DNA from: a virus
Length of the DNA stretch: 40,889 nt
Strand: one strand, 5' to 3'
Virus record (IMG/VR): IMGVR_UViG_3300010430_000166
Coordinates: 1 to 40,889 of that record
Shown here: positions 6,503 through 15,163 of the stretch, in pieces
Layout: each line of letters opens with the position of its first letter
How positions within the stretch are numbered: position 1 is the stretch's first letter
The notes under the pieces: generated by a model
The model's input: only the letters and a program-made list of their open reading frames with translations
Database searches by the model: none
Told to the model about the DNA's origin: nothing
Program-made: the position numbers and the translations under genes

Positions 6503-8883
6503 CATTGTTTTTGGCGTTGGTGGCATCGGTGGCAACCGCCAGCGAACCGCCAGAGGAAATTAAGACTCACCACGACACGATCCCGGTCATCGGCCACGAG
6601 TACGAAGACCGTGCGGTCGGTGGCATGTGGAAATCGGCGGATACCTGGGCCGATGGCACGACTCCGCTTGCGACCGAAGACGTTTACATTCCCGTAGGCG
6701 TGACTGTTCGCATCTGCGAGAAGTGCGGTCCTGTTCGTGTCGAGAACATCGTCGTTGACGGCACGTTGGACATCGTAGGTGCAGACCTCACGGTGGGAAC
6801 TCTGACGGTCCTTCCAATGGGGACTCTGCAAGCGGGGACCGTCACACAACCGGCATCGGCCAAAGTCACATTCTCCGCACAACCGATTGAACTTGAAAAT
6901 GACCCGTACCAATGGGGCAGAGGGATGTTGGTTTTCGGAACCATCAAATTGTACGGAAAACCGAAAACTCCATTTGTGCAGCTAGATGAAAGCGTGATGG
7001 CTGGTGACACATCCGCCGAGGTGCTGGAACAGCCTGTCGGATGGGAGCCTGGAGATAATTTAGTATTCACCGACACGCGGCAAATCTGGCGGGCCGATGA
7101 AGTCAAGGAAAAGGTGTGGGAGCCGCATTGCGATGAAGTGACCTACAAATCGTCAGTGGGAGCGACCGTAGATTTCACGGCGTTGAAGTATGACCATCTG
7201 GAGTTTCCAAACCCGCACGACGACCGTCCTCTGACTGGCCACATTTTGAACTTATCTCGCTCGATCGAGTTTCACAATGAGGACCAGAATCATCGAGCGC
7301 ATACTGCATGTATCGGGATGGCCAAATCTGACATTCGCTACTGCCGGTATTTCGGTCTGGGACGAACTGACGCCAGTCGAACTCTCAGCAACACGATGGT
7401 GATGCCTGATGGAACTTTACACATCGGCACAAATCAGATTGCTCGGTATGCAGATCACTTCCATCACAACATGGTGACCGGAAACAAGAGGATTGGTTGC
7501 GTCTCTACCGATACTCTGAAATGGGGATTCACCATCCACGGCACCAACGGTGTCCAGTTTCTTGACAATATTGCTTACAACTGCATGGGCAGCGGATTGC
7601 AAATCGAAGACGGCGATGAGGAGAACTGCCGAATAATTGGCAACTTCTTTTGCAAAATCAGCAGCGGCGGAAAGCCTATCGTTAAATATATCAACGCTGC
7701 GGGCGAGAAGGTCATCGACATTGGTAGGGATGGAAGCGGATTATGGAGCCGGGGGTGCGACAACATCTACATTGGAAATTTCTCTAATTCTTGTGCATTC
7801 GCGGGGTTCATGAACAACGGGTACTACAACCCTGACTGCGAAAATCACAACGGCTATCAAGAGTGGCGAGATAACACCGCCTACGGTTACACACCGAGGG
7901 GTTTTTGGCGGGCATGGCCGCAGGCGGAAAGCGTTGACGTGGACGGCCAGTATATGGGGAACTACAAAGAATCCCCCAGCGTTCAGCACAACAATCTCGC
8001 ATGGGCGATGACTTGGAACGGCTGCGAGTCGTGGCATGACGCGGCATATGAGCAGCACAATTGCGTCTACATCAATGACCCTAAAGTAACAGCCAAGCGT
8101 GAACGAAACTTGGTTGTTGGGTGCGTAGGGATTTCGTTTCGGTCGCACTATACGGCATACGGAGCAGTCGTCAAGAATTGCTCTGCATACGGTTTTCACA
8201 CTGGCGTTGAATTGACAACTGCTCCTGGCCCCATCGACTTCTGGGGACCGACGCTTATCGACGGTGGGACATGGAAGAACAGCGTGAACTTCTTGTACTT
8301 GGATCACCCTGGACCTCAAACGCCGGTTCGGTCGCTAATCAAAAACGTTACGCTCGGCCATTACCCTGAATTCAGTCCCACGGAATACATCGACCGACCG
8401 GCACACGTTGCGATGCTAGCGGTTCGCAATCCCAAAGGCGGGGTGGTATCCGAGTACGATGCTGCCATTGAAATCCGCGATTACAACGGGGCAGACTTGT
8501 TGGTGAACTACGCCGAAGAGTCCCCCGATTATGTGCTGACTTTGGAGCAAGATAAGCGACTGCCGATTGAATTAGTCGGTCTGACAAACCAGCAGGCGAG
8601 AAACCAGTTCGGGCAGTCATATCACAACCGGATCACTGACCACGCGGAAACAGTGGACGGGATTATCGGGTTAGTGAAAGTGCTTGACGGTACAGTTCCC
8701 GACCCGGAACCCGAACCCGATCCTGAACCAGAACCGGACCCGATCGCGGTCACAATTGAGATTCTGTTTGCGGACCACGAAATCATGGCGGCGACTGCGA
8801 GCAGCCTAAGCATCACAATCCCTGAACTAATCAGGCAGTGGATTGACGATGATCTTGAAGCACTTAAAGAGAAAGAGAATTGA
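6490..8883 (+). CDS. Secreted G8-domain / right-handed beta-helix protein
   Basis: 797 residues. Residues 1-19 are a signal peptide (MRLVALFLALVASVATASE). Residues ~45-200 match the G8 domain and the segment that follows it in CEMIP-like proteins: WKSADTWADGTTP, VYIPVGVTVRI, VVDGTLDIVG, then GMLVFGTIKLYGKPKTPF and GWEPGDNLVFTDT. The middle (~250-600) has the short Asn- and Gly-rich strands of a pectate-lyase-type beta-helix (NIAYNCMGSGLQIEDG, IYIGNFSNSC). A DPEPEPDPEPEPDP linker near 735-750 precedes a short C-terminal region. Such proteins bind or cleave polysaccharides. The signal peptide argues for export from the infected or lysogenic cell rather than assembly as an ordinary tailspike. 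Confidence 0.8.
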   Translation: MRLVALFLALVASVATASEPPEEIKTHHDTIPVIGHEYEDRAVGGMWKSADTWADGTTPLATEDVYIPVGVTVRICEKCGPVRVENIVVDGTLDIVGADLTVGTLTVLPMGTLQAGTVTQPASAKVTFSAQPIELENDPYQWGRGMLVFGTIKLYGKPKTPFVQLDESVMAGDTSAEVLEQPVGWEPGDNLVFTDTRQIWRADEVKEKVWEPHCDEVTYKSSVGATVDFTALKYDHLEFPNPHDDRPLTGHILNLSRSIEFHNEDQNHRAHTACIGMAKSDIRYCRYFGLGRTDASRTLSNTMVMPDGTLHIGTNQIARYADHFHHNMVTGNKRIGCVSTDTLKWGFTIHGTNGVQFLDNIAYNCMGSGLQIEDGDEENCRIIGNFFCKISSGGKPIVKYINAAGEKVIDIGRDGSGLWSRGCDNIYIGNFSNSCAFAGFMNNGYYNPDCENHNGYQEWRDNTAYGYTPRGFWRAWPQAESVDVDGQYMGNYKESPSVQHNNLAWAMTWNGCESWHDAAYEQHNCVYINDPKVTAKRERNLVVGCVGISFRSHYTAYGAVVKNCSAYGFHTGVELTTAPGPIDFWGPTLIDGGTWKNSVNFLYLDHPGPQTPVRSLIKNVTLGHYPEFSPTEYIDRPAHVAMLAVRNPKGGVVSEYDAAIEIRDYNGADLLVNYAEESPDYVLTLEQDKRLPIELVGLTNQQARNQFGQSYHNRITDHAETVDGIIGLVKVLDGTVPDPEPEPDPEPEPDPIAVTIEILFADHEIMAATASSLSITIPELIRQWIDDDLEALKEKEN

Positions 8884-8886
8884 ATA

Positions 8887-9342
8887 ATGGGATTTCCGGG
8901 AACGGTTTTATCTCCAGCAGATGCCTATCGACAGGCGACTGCTACTGCGGGGAGACTCAAAAAAGAGTCGATCATCAAGCGTGCGGTAATGATCGCAGGG
9001 GACATCAGTTTTGACGTCGTCATGAGACTCCGTGACGATCTCATTAACGCTGATGCACTGTTTGCGACTGCTGCTGCAGTGCCTGGGATCGTTGAATACG
9101 CTCGCGCCCAAAACAATGATCCAGATTACGACATAATCGCGGATTTTGTGGCAATGCGGAATGCAGTTTCTGCTGCACTCACTGCCGTCGAAGCTGCACT
9201 GCCCCAATCAGGAGGTTTTCTCTTGAGGGAATCGATTGTCTCCGGTGTCAGCGGCACAACGGTTCGCTCATTCACTTCTCAGCAGGCAGAAACTGCTGGA
9301 ATCCCGGATAAGCTTGCCGACGTGATTGCCTCAATTGATTGA
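8887..9342 (+). CDS. Hypothetical protein of the tail-fibre gene cluster
   Basis: 151 residues, Ala-rich and mainly helical (FVAMRNAVSAALTAVEAALP), with no motif recognised. It sits between the secreted G8 protein and the first beta-rich fibre-associated protein, in a continuous operon with gaps of only a few bases. A minor virion or fibre-assembly protein is plausible from position alone. Confidence 0.6.
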   Translation: MGFPGTVLSPADAYRQATATAGRLKKESIIKRAVMIAGDISFDVVMRLRDDLINADALFATAAAVPGIVEYARAQNNDPDYDIIADFVAMRNAVSAALTAVEAALPQSGGFLLRESIVSGVSGTTVRSFTSQQAETAGIPDKLADVIASID

Positions 9343-9348
9343 TAGAAC

Positions 9349-10023
9349 ATGACCGCTCCCGTTGTCGCCTCAACGGCGATCTACAACGACACGGCCAATG
9401 CCGCGTCAATCGCAATAAGCAAACCCTCGGGAACGGTTGAGGGTGATTGGCTGATACTGCACGTCTGTAATCGGTCAACTGAAACTGTTTCTTGCACAGG
9501 ATTCACGGAGGTTTATTCAGCAACTGTTGGAGTTATCAGGGAAACGGTCCTCAAGAAAAAAGCGGGATCGTCGGAACCGTCCAGTTATACGGTCGAGGCA
9601 GCATCTGGCACTCCCCGATGGGCAGCGGCGATCGCCAGGATCACAGGCGGGGATTCGACAGACATCATTGACGTTGTGGGGACGGCGGCAACGGGAACCG
9701 ACGACGCCCCAATCTCACCGAGCATCACAACGACGGTTGCGGATGCTCTGGTGATGCGTTTCCTGACGTTTGACACTTCTAGTGGAACTTACACGCTCCC
9801 ATCGGGACTGGATGAAGAATGGAACGCGGATCCCGACGCGGGCGGACGTCCCGAAGTTGTGGCGGCATCACTAGAACAAGCGAGTGCAGGATCGTCGGGA
9901 ACGGCAACGTGGGCAAAAACCAACGAATTTGATTGGATCACAAACACGGTTTCGCTCGCACCGGCGGGCGGTGCTGAGGAACCGGAGGAGCAACCGGCGA
10001 TTTTCTTCGGGTGTGTGTTTTAA
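9349..10023 (+). CDS. Beta-sandwich tail/adhesion protein
   Basis: 224 residues, rich in Thr/Ser/Gly and alternating hydrophobic strands (GDWLILHVCNRS, then DALVMRFLTFDTSSGTYT, then WITNTVSLAPAGG), as in fibre-associated beta-sandwich domains that recur in phage tail loci. It ends in EEPEEQPAIFFGCVF. It lies just upstream of the tail fibre. No catalytic motif was seen; host-surface binding is inferred from location and composition. Confidence 0.55.
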   Translation: MTAPVVASTAIYNDTANAASIAISKPSGTVEGDWLILHVCNRSTETVSCTGFTEVYSATVGVIRETVLKKKAGSSEPSSYTVEAASGTPRWAAAIARITGGDSTDIIDVVGTAATGTDDAPISPSITTTVADALVMRFLTFDTSSGTYTLPSGLDEEWNADPDAGGRPEVVAASLEQASAGSSGTATWAKTNEFDWITNTVSLAPAGGAEEPEEQPAIFFGCVF

Positions 10024-10033
10024 GGATTGAGTG

Positions 10034-11914
10034 ATGGCTGATCAAAAAATCTCTGAGCTAAACTCACTCGCAGCTGCCAACTTGGCGGCTGACGATCAGT
10101 TTGTCCTTGTAGACACATCAGGGACGGAGACGAAGAAAATCTCCAAGAGCGAAGTCGATACTCTCTATGCAGACGCTTCGCACACGCATACCGAGTCGGA
10201 CATCACGGACCTGGGATCTTATATCGAAGATATTTCCGGTGAGTCTCTGGGAGATTTGTCAGACGTCACGATCACGGCTATTTCATCCGGAGAATTGCTT
10301 GTCTGGAACGGTTCGGCTTGGATTAACCAAACTTTGGCGGAAGCTGGGATTGCATCTGCGAGCCACAGTCATGCAGTCTCCGACATCACCAGTGGAACGT
10401 TGGCACACGAACGGGGTGGCTTAGAGGCGGACATCTCCGCCATCGTGGACGGTGATTTCATCGTTGGAACGGGATCCGGAACTCTGGGGCTGGAAAGCGG
10501 GGACACGGCGCGGACATCGCTAGGATTGGGGACGGGGAATTCTCCCACATTCACGCGGTTGACGGTTTCGCAATCGACGGGAACTGCTCCATTCACGGTT
10601 GCGTCAACGACGGTCGTTTCAAATCTCAACGCCGATCTGATTGACGGAATTGAAGGGGCGGAACTGATCCAACGCGACGGCTCGGTTGCCTTCACAGGCA
10701 ATCAGGCGATGGGGTCGAACCGATTGACCGGTTTGGCCGAACCGACTGCATCAACAGATGCCGCAACTAAGGCTTACGTCGATGCGGCCATTGACGGGTT
10801 GGATTACAAAGATTCTGTCCGAGTGGCCACGACTACTGCGGGGACTCTGGCCTCTGATTTCGAGAACGGCGATTCAGTCGATGGTGTGACGCTGGCGACT
10901 GGTGATCGGATCTTGGTCAAGAATCAGACCACGGCCAGCGAGAACGGCATCTATACCGTCAACGTCAGTGGTGCACCGAGTCGCGCGGCAGATTTGGCGT
11001 CTGCGTCATCAGCTGCAGGTGCGTTCGCATTTGTCGAAGAGGGAACAACCAACGGCGACAAAGGTTTCGTCTGTACGGCAAACGATGGTAGCGACGTCGT
11101 TGGAACGGACGATCTTGCATGGGCACAATTCAGCGGATCGGGCGGCGGCGGTGAAACCAACACGGCGTCAAACGTCGGCACCGGCCAAGGTGTCTTCAAG
11201 CAGAAAACGGGCGTTGATTTCGAGTTCTATGAGATTAAAGCCGGATCTTCGAAGATTACTGTCAGTCTCGTTTCTGACGACATCACGATCGATCTGGGAA
11301 CGGTCGTTCTGGATGACTTGTCCGATACGGATATCGGATCTGCGAGCACTGGTGATTTTCTCGAATTCGACGGCTCTGTTTGGACCAACGTTGCGAAAAG
11401 TGCAGTCGATCACGGTGCATTCGGCGGTCTCTCCGATGACGATCACACTCAATATGCTTTGCTTGCCGGCCGTTCAGGCGGTCAAGACATCATTGGCGGA
11501 ACGGCATCCGGAAATGACTTGACGTTTGAATCCACGTCCGACGCAACCAAAGGCCACATTCAGAGCAAAGACAATCACCAATTCGACAAGACGGCCTATT
11601 TCGATGCCGAAGTCGACAACGGCAACAGCGGTACGGCAGACACGATCGATTTCGGGGTCGGCAATAAGCAAAAGAGCACGCTGACGGACAATGTGACGTT
11701 CACTTTCACTGCTCCTCCAGGACCGTGCAATCTGATTCTCAAGCTTGTTCAGGATGCCACGGGAAGCCGCACGGTGACATGGCCGGCAACGGTGAAATGG
11801 CCATCCAACGGAACGGCGCCCACACTGAGCACGGGAGCCAATGACGTGGATATTGTGTCGTTCTATTTCGACGGGACCAACTATTACGGACAAGCGGGAT
11901 TGGATTTTGCATGA
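10034..11914 (+). CDS. Tail fibre protein
   Basis: 626 residues with typical fibre sequences: ADQKISELNSLAAANLAADD at the N-terminus, HTHTESDITDLGSY and HSHAVSDITSGTL repeats, a NLNADLIDGIEGAEL motif near residue 200, and TKAYVDAAIDGLDYKDSVR near 250, a phrase common in fibre trunks. The C-terminal part ends with a beta-rich domain (NVTFTFTAPPGPCNLILKLV) like those capping fibre tips. ATG 10034 is preferred over the adjacent upstream GTG at 10031. It lies upstream of terminase, the reverse of most lambda-like maps, but consistent with a late operon starting at lysis. Confidence 0.85.
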   Translation: MADQKISELNSLAAANLAADDQFVLVDTSGTETKKISKSEVDTLYADASHTHTESDITDLGSYIEDISGESLGDLSDVTITAISSGELLVWNGSAWINQTLAEAGIASASHSHAVSDITSGTLAHERGGLEADISAIVDGDFIVGTGSGTLGLESGDTARTSLGLGTGNSPTFTRLTVSQSTGTAPFTVASTTVVSNLNADLIDGIEGAELIQRDGSVAFTGNQAMGSNRLTGLAEPTASTDAATKAYVDAAIDGLDYKDSVRVATTTAGTLASDFENGDSVDGVTLATGDRILVKNQTTASENGIYTVNVSGAPSRAADLASASSAAGAFAFVEEGTTNGDKGFVCTANDGSDVVGTDDLAWAQFSGSGGGGETNTASNVGTGQGVFKQKTGVDFEFYEIKAGSSKITVSLVSDDITIDLGTVVLDDLSDTDIGSASTGDFLEFDGSVWTNVAKSAVDHGAFGGLSDDDHTQYALLAGRSGGQDIIGGTASGNDLTFESTSDATKGHIQSKDNHQFDKTAYFDAEVDNGNSGTADTIDFGVGNKQKSTLTDNVTFTFTAPPGPCNLILKLVQDATGSRTVTWPATVKWPSNGTAPTLSTGANDVDIVSFYFDGTNYYGQAGLDFA

Positions 11915-12132
11915 CCGATTTCCTGCTGCAAGAAAACGGGGATTATCTGCTCCAGGAGAATGGTGATCGCATCATTTTGGAAGCGGCGCCAGTGATCGAA
12001 ATCCCTGATGGCATTTCCTACATCGATGTGCGGGGAGCTCGCACAACGCCACACATTGTCCGTGGTGCACGTTCATTGGAACACGACATTCGCGGAACAC
12101 GACAAACCGAACACGTCTTGCGAGGCAAGTGA
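11911..12132 (+). CDS. Small fibre-associated protein with internal repeats
   Basis: 73 residues. The N-terminus carries a tandem repeat LLQENGDYLLQENGDRIILE, a phrase found in many short phage tail-region proteins. The C-terminal half repeats RGARTTPHIVRGARSLEH and RGTRQTEHVLRGK, giving a regular RGxR-x5-H pattern three times. The start overlaps the fibre stop (ATGA), and the stop overlaps the next start (TGATG). Probably a small structural or chaperone protein for the fibre; the function is not established. Confidence 0.65.
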   Translation: MTDFLLQENGDYLLQENGDRIILEAAPVIEIPDGISYIDVRGARTTPHIVRGARSLEHDIRGTRQTEHVLRGK

Positions 12133-12494
12133 TGGTCGATCAACACCTGGTGAACGAAAAAGAGCATGTGCATGTCATTCACAAAGGGGACACGCGCGTG
12201 CCGTTGGCGGTAACGCTCAAGCGTGAAAAGAGCAACTCAGTTGTCGACCTGACGGACCTGGTCGTCGAGTTCTACATGATCGACTCGAATGGCACAGTGA
12301 AGGTTGCTCGATCGGATACGGGTGTTGCTGTTGATGCAGACCCCACCACGGGCAAGGTCACCAAGACCTTCTTGGATGCGGACGTGGATACGGCCGGGGA
12401 TTTCTTCGCCTACTTCGTTGTGACCGAGAGCGGTGAGGATGAGACGTTCCCGGTTGATACGAAGCGGTTGGTGGTGCAGGTGCAGGGGGACTGA
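12132..12494 (+). CDS. BppU-type baseplate/fibre N-terminal domain protein
   Basis: 120 residues with the pattern of the BppU/DUF2479-like Ig domain of baseplate proteins: KGDTRVPLAVTLKR, VVDLTDLVVEFYMID, then DADVDTAGDFFAYFVV, with a final strand KRLVVQVQGD. ATG 12132 overlaps the previous stop; an in-frame GTG three bases upstream is the alternative. It closes the fibre group, 100 bases before terminase. Assignment is by sequence pattern only. Confidence 0.6.
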   Translation: MVDQHLVNEKEHVHVIHKGDTRVPLAVTLKREKSNSVVDLTDLVVEFYMIDSNGTVKVARSDTGVAVDADPTTGKVTKTFLDADVDTAGDFFAYFVVTESGEDETFPVDTKRLVVQVQGD

Positions 12495-12597
12495 CACTGC
12501 AAAAGGTACTATCCAGGAAGTCAAGGCAGGATAGGCAAGCGGGAAATGCCACTATTGTTGGTAGTGTGAATGAATGATCAGTGCGGTGGGGACAATC

Positions 12598-14676
12598 ATG
12601 ACGAGTGCCGACCGTGGGGCTGAGGCTCGGCGGCGGTGGAACCGTGAGCGGACCGCTGAAGCACAAGAGATTGGTGAGATTCCTTTGCCGCAGGATCCCG
12701 ACCGTCGGGCTGCGGCGATTGCCGATTATGGGTTCTTTTGCCGGACCTACTTTTCCGCTGCGTTCACACTGCCTTGGTCTCCGTTTCACGAGAAGGCGGC
12801 CGACAAAATCAACAAGGCCGTGAAGTCGGGCGGGGTGTTTGCTTTCGCGATGCCGCGCGGCAGCGGCAAGACGACGATGTGCGAGTGGGCCACGCTGTGG
12901 GCGATTCTCTCCGGTCAGAGCAAATACGTGTTGTTCGTCGGGGCCAGTGAGGCGACGGCTGACAAGCGTCTCAAGAGCTTGAAATCGGAACTGCGGTTCA
13001 ACGATTTGTTGCTGGCGGACTTTCCGGAAGTCTGTATTCCGGTGGCTCACCTGGATGGCGAAGCGCGGCGGGCTGCGGGTCAGAAGTTTCGCGGGGAGCC
13101 GACCAACATCGAGTGGACGCAAAAGCGGGTGGTCTTGGCCACGATCCAGATTGATCAATGCCTGGCGTCCGGATCTGTGATCGAGGTGATCGGGATCACG
13201 GGCGATATTCGCGGCCGCAACCACAAGCTGGCGAGCGGGGAGATTGTGCGACCGTCCCTGGCTGTCTGCGATGATCCGCAGACGCGGGAGTCGGCCATGT
13301 CGGTATCGCAGTCCGCCACGCGCGAAGCCACGCTGGCCGGGGATGTGGCTTATCTGGCCGGCCCGGGCAAAGCGATTTCGATTCTGATGCCTTGCACGGT
13401 GATCAACCCCGGCGATATGGCGGACAAGATGCTTGACCGGTCGCTGCATCCGGAGTGGCAGGGCGAACGGACGAAGATGGTGCTCAAGTTCCCCAAGGAG
13501 GAAAAGCTTTGGGACGAGTATCGCGAGCTGCGAGAACAGAGCTTTCGCGACGACGGCAATGGATCCGAGGCGACCGAGTTTTACCGCAAACATCGAGAGC
13601 AGATGGATGCAGGTGCGGAGGTCAGTTGGCCCGAACGCTTCAACGACGGTGAATTGTCGTCGCTGCAGCACGCGATGAACCTGCGGTTTCGCGACGAAGC
13701 GGCATTCTTCGCCGAATATCAGAACGAACCGTTGGCCACGTTGGACGAAGAGGATGAGGATCTGCTGACGGCTGATCAGATTGCGGTGAAGACGAATGGG
13801 ATCAACCATCGGCTTGTGCCGCACGATTGCAGCCATCTGACAGCATTCATCGACGTGCAGCAAAAGCTGCTCTATTTCGTCGTGATTGCCTGGACCGAGA
13901 ACTTTACCGGGCACGTGATCGATTACGGCTGTTGGCCGGATCAGAAGCGGCGGCAGTTTACGCTGCGGGATGCCAAGATTTCGTTGGCGATGAAGTTTCC
14001 CAAGGCCGGGTTTGAGGGGTCGATCTACGGTGGGCTGGAAAAGCTGACCGATGAACTGCTGGGGGGTGAGTGGCGTCGGGATGATGGGGCCGTGGTGAAT
14101 GTCGATCGCTGCATGATCGACGCCAACTGGGGCCGTTCGACCGACGTGGTCTACCAGTTTTGCCGGCAGAGTGCTCACAGCGCGGTCCTGACTCCTTCCC
14201 ATGGGAAATTTGTGGGAGCGGCCTCGATTCCCTTCTCGGACTACAAGCGGAAGCCGGGGGAGCGGGTGGGGCACAACTGGCGGATTCCCAACGTGCGCGG
14301 CAAACGGGCCGTGCGGCACGTGGTCTATGACACGAACTACTGGAAAAGCTTCATCCAAGCCCGGTTGTCCGTGTCGATGGGGGACCGGGGCTGTCTGTCG
14401 CTCTACGGTCGCAAGCCGCACAGACTGTTTGCGAGTCATTTGGTTGCCGAATATCGCGTTCGCACCGAGGGGCGGGGTCGGACGGTGGATGAGTGGAAGC
14501 ATCGCCCCGAGCGACCGGACAACCACTGGTTGGATTGTGTCGTGGGCTGCGCGGTGGGGGCTTCGATGCAGGGGGTGACTCTGCAGGAAACCGAGGTGAC
14601 GGCTCCGCAGCCGAAGAAATCACGGACGCGGATGTCGATGGCCGAGCGGCGAGCTAGGAAGCGAGGTGTGGTGTGA
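12598..14676 (+). CDS. Terminase large subunit (GpA-like)
   Basis: 692-residue DNA packaging motor. Walker A PRGSGKTT is at residues 86-93, with a Walker B-like strand LAVCDD near 221-226. The C-terminal nuclease half includes AFIDVQQKLLYF, MIDANWGRS and HWLDCVVG with candidate metal-binding aspartates. Composition and size fit the GpA/lambda-type family. ATG 12598 follows a G-rich stretch (GGTGGGGA); ATG 12574 is the longer alternative with a poor ribosome binding site. No small subunit was recognised upstream; the short zinc-ribbon gene downstream is not an obvious replacement. Confidence 0.9.
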   Translation: MTSADRGAEARRRWNRERTAEAQEIGEIPLPQDPDRRAAAIADYGFFCRTYFSAAFTLPWSPFHEKAADKINKAVKSGGVFAFAMPRGSGKTTMCEWATLWAILSGQSKYVLFVGASEATADKRLKSLKSELRFNDLLLADFPEVCIPVAHLDGEARRAAGQKFRGEPTNIEWTQKRVVLATIQIDQCLASGSVIEVIGITGDIRGRNHKLASGEIVRPSLAVCDDPQTRESAMSVSQSATREATLAGDVAYLAGPGKAISILMPCTVINPGDMADKMLDRSLHPEWQGERTKMVLKFPKEEKLWDEYRELREQSFRDDGNGSEATEFYRKHREQMDAGAEVSWPERFNDGELSSLQHAMNLRFRDEAAFFAEYQNEPLATLDEEDEDLLTADQIAVKTNGINHRLVPHDCSHLTAFIDVQQKLLYFVVIAWTENFTGHVIDYGCWPDQKRRQFTLRDAKISLAMKFPKAGFEGSIYGGLEKLTDELLGGEWRRDDGAVVNVDRCMIDANWGRSTDVVYQFCRQSAHSAVLTPSHGKFVGAASIPFSDYKRKPGERVGHNWRIPNVRGKRAVRHVVYDTNYWKSFIQARLSVSMGDRGCLSLYGRKPHRLFASHLVAEYRVRTEGRGRTVDEWKHRPERPDNHWLDCVVGCAVGASMQGVTLQETEVTAPQPKKSRTRMSMAERRARKRGVV

Positions 14677-14678
14677 TC

Positions 14679-14858
14679 ATGGCTGATGAAAAACCACAAG
14701 AAGACCTGAGCTTGCTCTGCCCGAAATGCGGATGTCCTCAGTCGCATGTGCGCGATACGCGCAATGGCAGACTCAAAGGTCGCATCGTGCGATATCGGGT
14801 CTGCGACAACTGCGAAAACACGTTTCGGACGGTCGAAACGGTCGCTCAAGAGGGGTGA
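14679..14858 (+). CDS. NrdR/Ogr-like zinc-ribbon protein
   Basis: 59 residues with CPKCGC and CDNCENTF as two zinc-binding knuckles, separated by a basic stretch (RDTRNGRLKGRIVRYRV). The layout matches the N-terminal zinc ribbon of NrdR and is also reminiscent of Ogr/Delta late activators, but the second knuckle is C-x2-C as in NrdR. The ATP-cone of NrdR is absent. ATG 14679 is chosen over the GTG at 14673. The stop codon lies at the edge of an 18-bp palindrome, so autoregulation or a DNA-binding role is conceivable. Confidence 0.65.
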   Translation: MADEKPQEDLSLLCPKCGCPQSHVRDTRNGRLKGRIVRYRVCDNCENTFRTVETVAQEG

Positions 14859-14955
14859 CGTCTACCGGTAGACGTTGATTTGGAAATCCGCTCGCAAAAT
14901 CGCTTGAGTCATCTTGTTGCCCCGTTGTTCGTGCGTAAATTTAAGCACACGAACA
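14858..14955. promoter_or_regulatory. 18-bp palindrome and 8-bp inverted repeat
   Basis: ACGTCTACC (14858-14866) and GGTAGACGT (14867-14875) form a perfect 18-bp palindrome overlapping the stop codon of the zinc-ribbon gene. Further on, TGTTCGTG (14926-14933) is inverted as CACGAACA (14948-14955) around the A+T-rich GTAAATTTAAGC. Neither is followed by a T tract. They sit in the only sizeable gap between terminase and portal and look like protein-binding sites. Confidence 0.5.
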
Positions 14956-14968
14956 CGCGAGGTGAGTG

Positions 14969-15163
14969 ATGACCGACATTTCCGACAGCATTCAAGAGAA
15001 CGCGACCGCACCGAAAAAGATGTCGGTGGACGGTGCGTCGGCTGAGCAGCATCCGCTCAAAGATCAGATCGAAGCGGACCAATATCTCAAGGCCGAACAG
15101 GCTGCCTCCACCGCGCGACGGGGCCTGAGCTTCTCGCGATTCCGCCATCAAGGGACCGTCTGA
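14969..15163 (+). CDS. Small protein between terminase and portal
   Basis: 64 residues. The C-terminal half (IEADQYLKAEQAA, then GLSFSRFRHQGTV) resembles the short proteins often found directly before lambda-type portals, in the place of gpW-type head completion proteins. AGGTGAG precedes ATG 14969; an in-frame GTG at 14966 is possible. The stop overlaps the portal start (TGATG). Function inferred from synteny. Confidence 0.6.
   Translation: MTDISDSIQENATAPKKMSVDGASAEQHPLKDQIEADQYLKAEQAASTARRGLSFSRFRHQGTV

Noticed and set aside
8700-8745. GAACCCGAACC-type tandem DNA repeat
   Set aside because: Explained by the coded Asp/Pro/Glu linker of the G8 protein.
12358-14526. 722-codon open frame on the minus strand
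   Set aside because: It lies wholly opposite the terminase gene, has no ribosome binding site or recognisable domain, and its composition (His/Arg/Pro-rich) is that of an antisense shadow.
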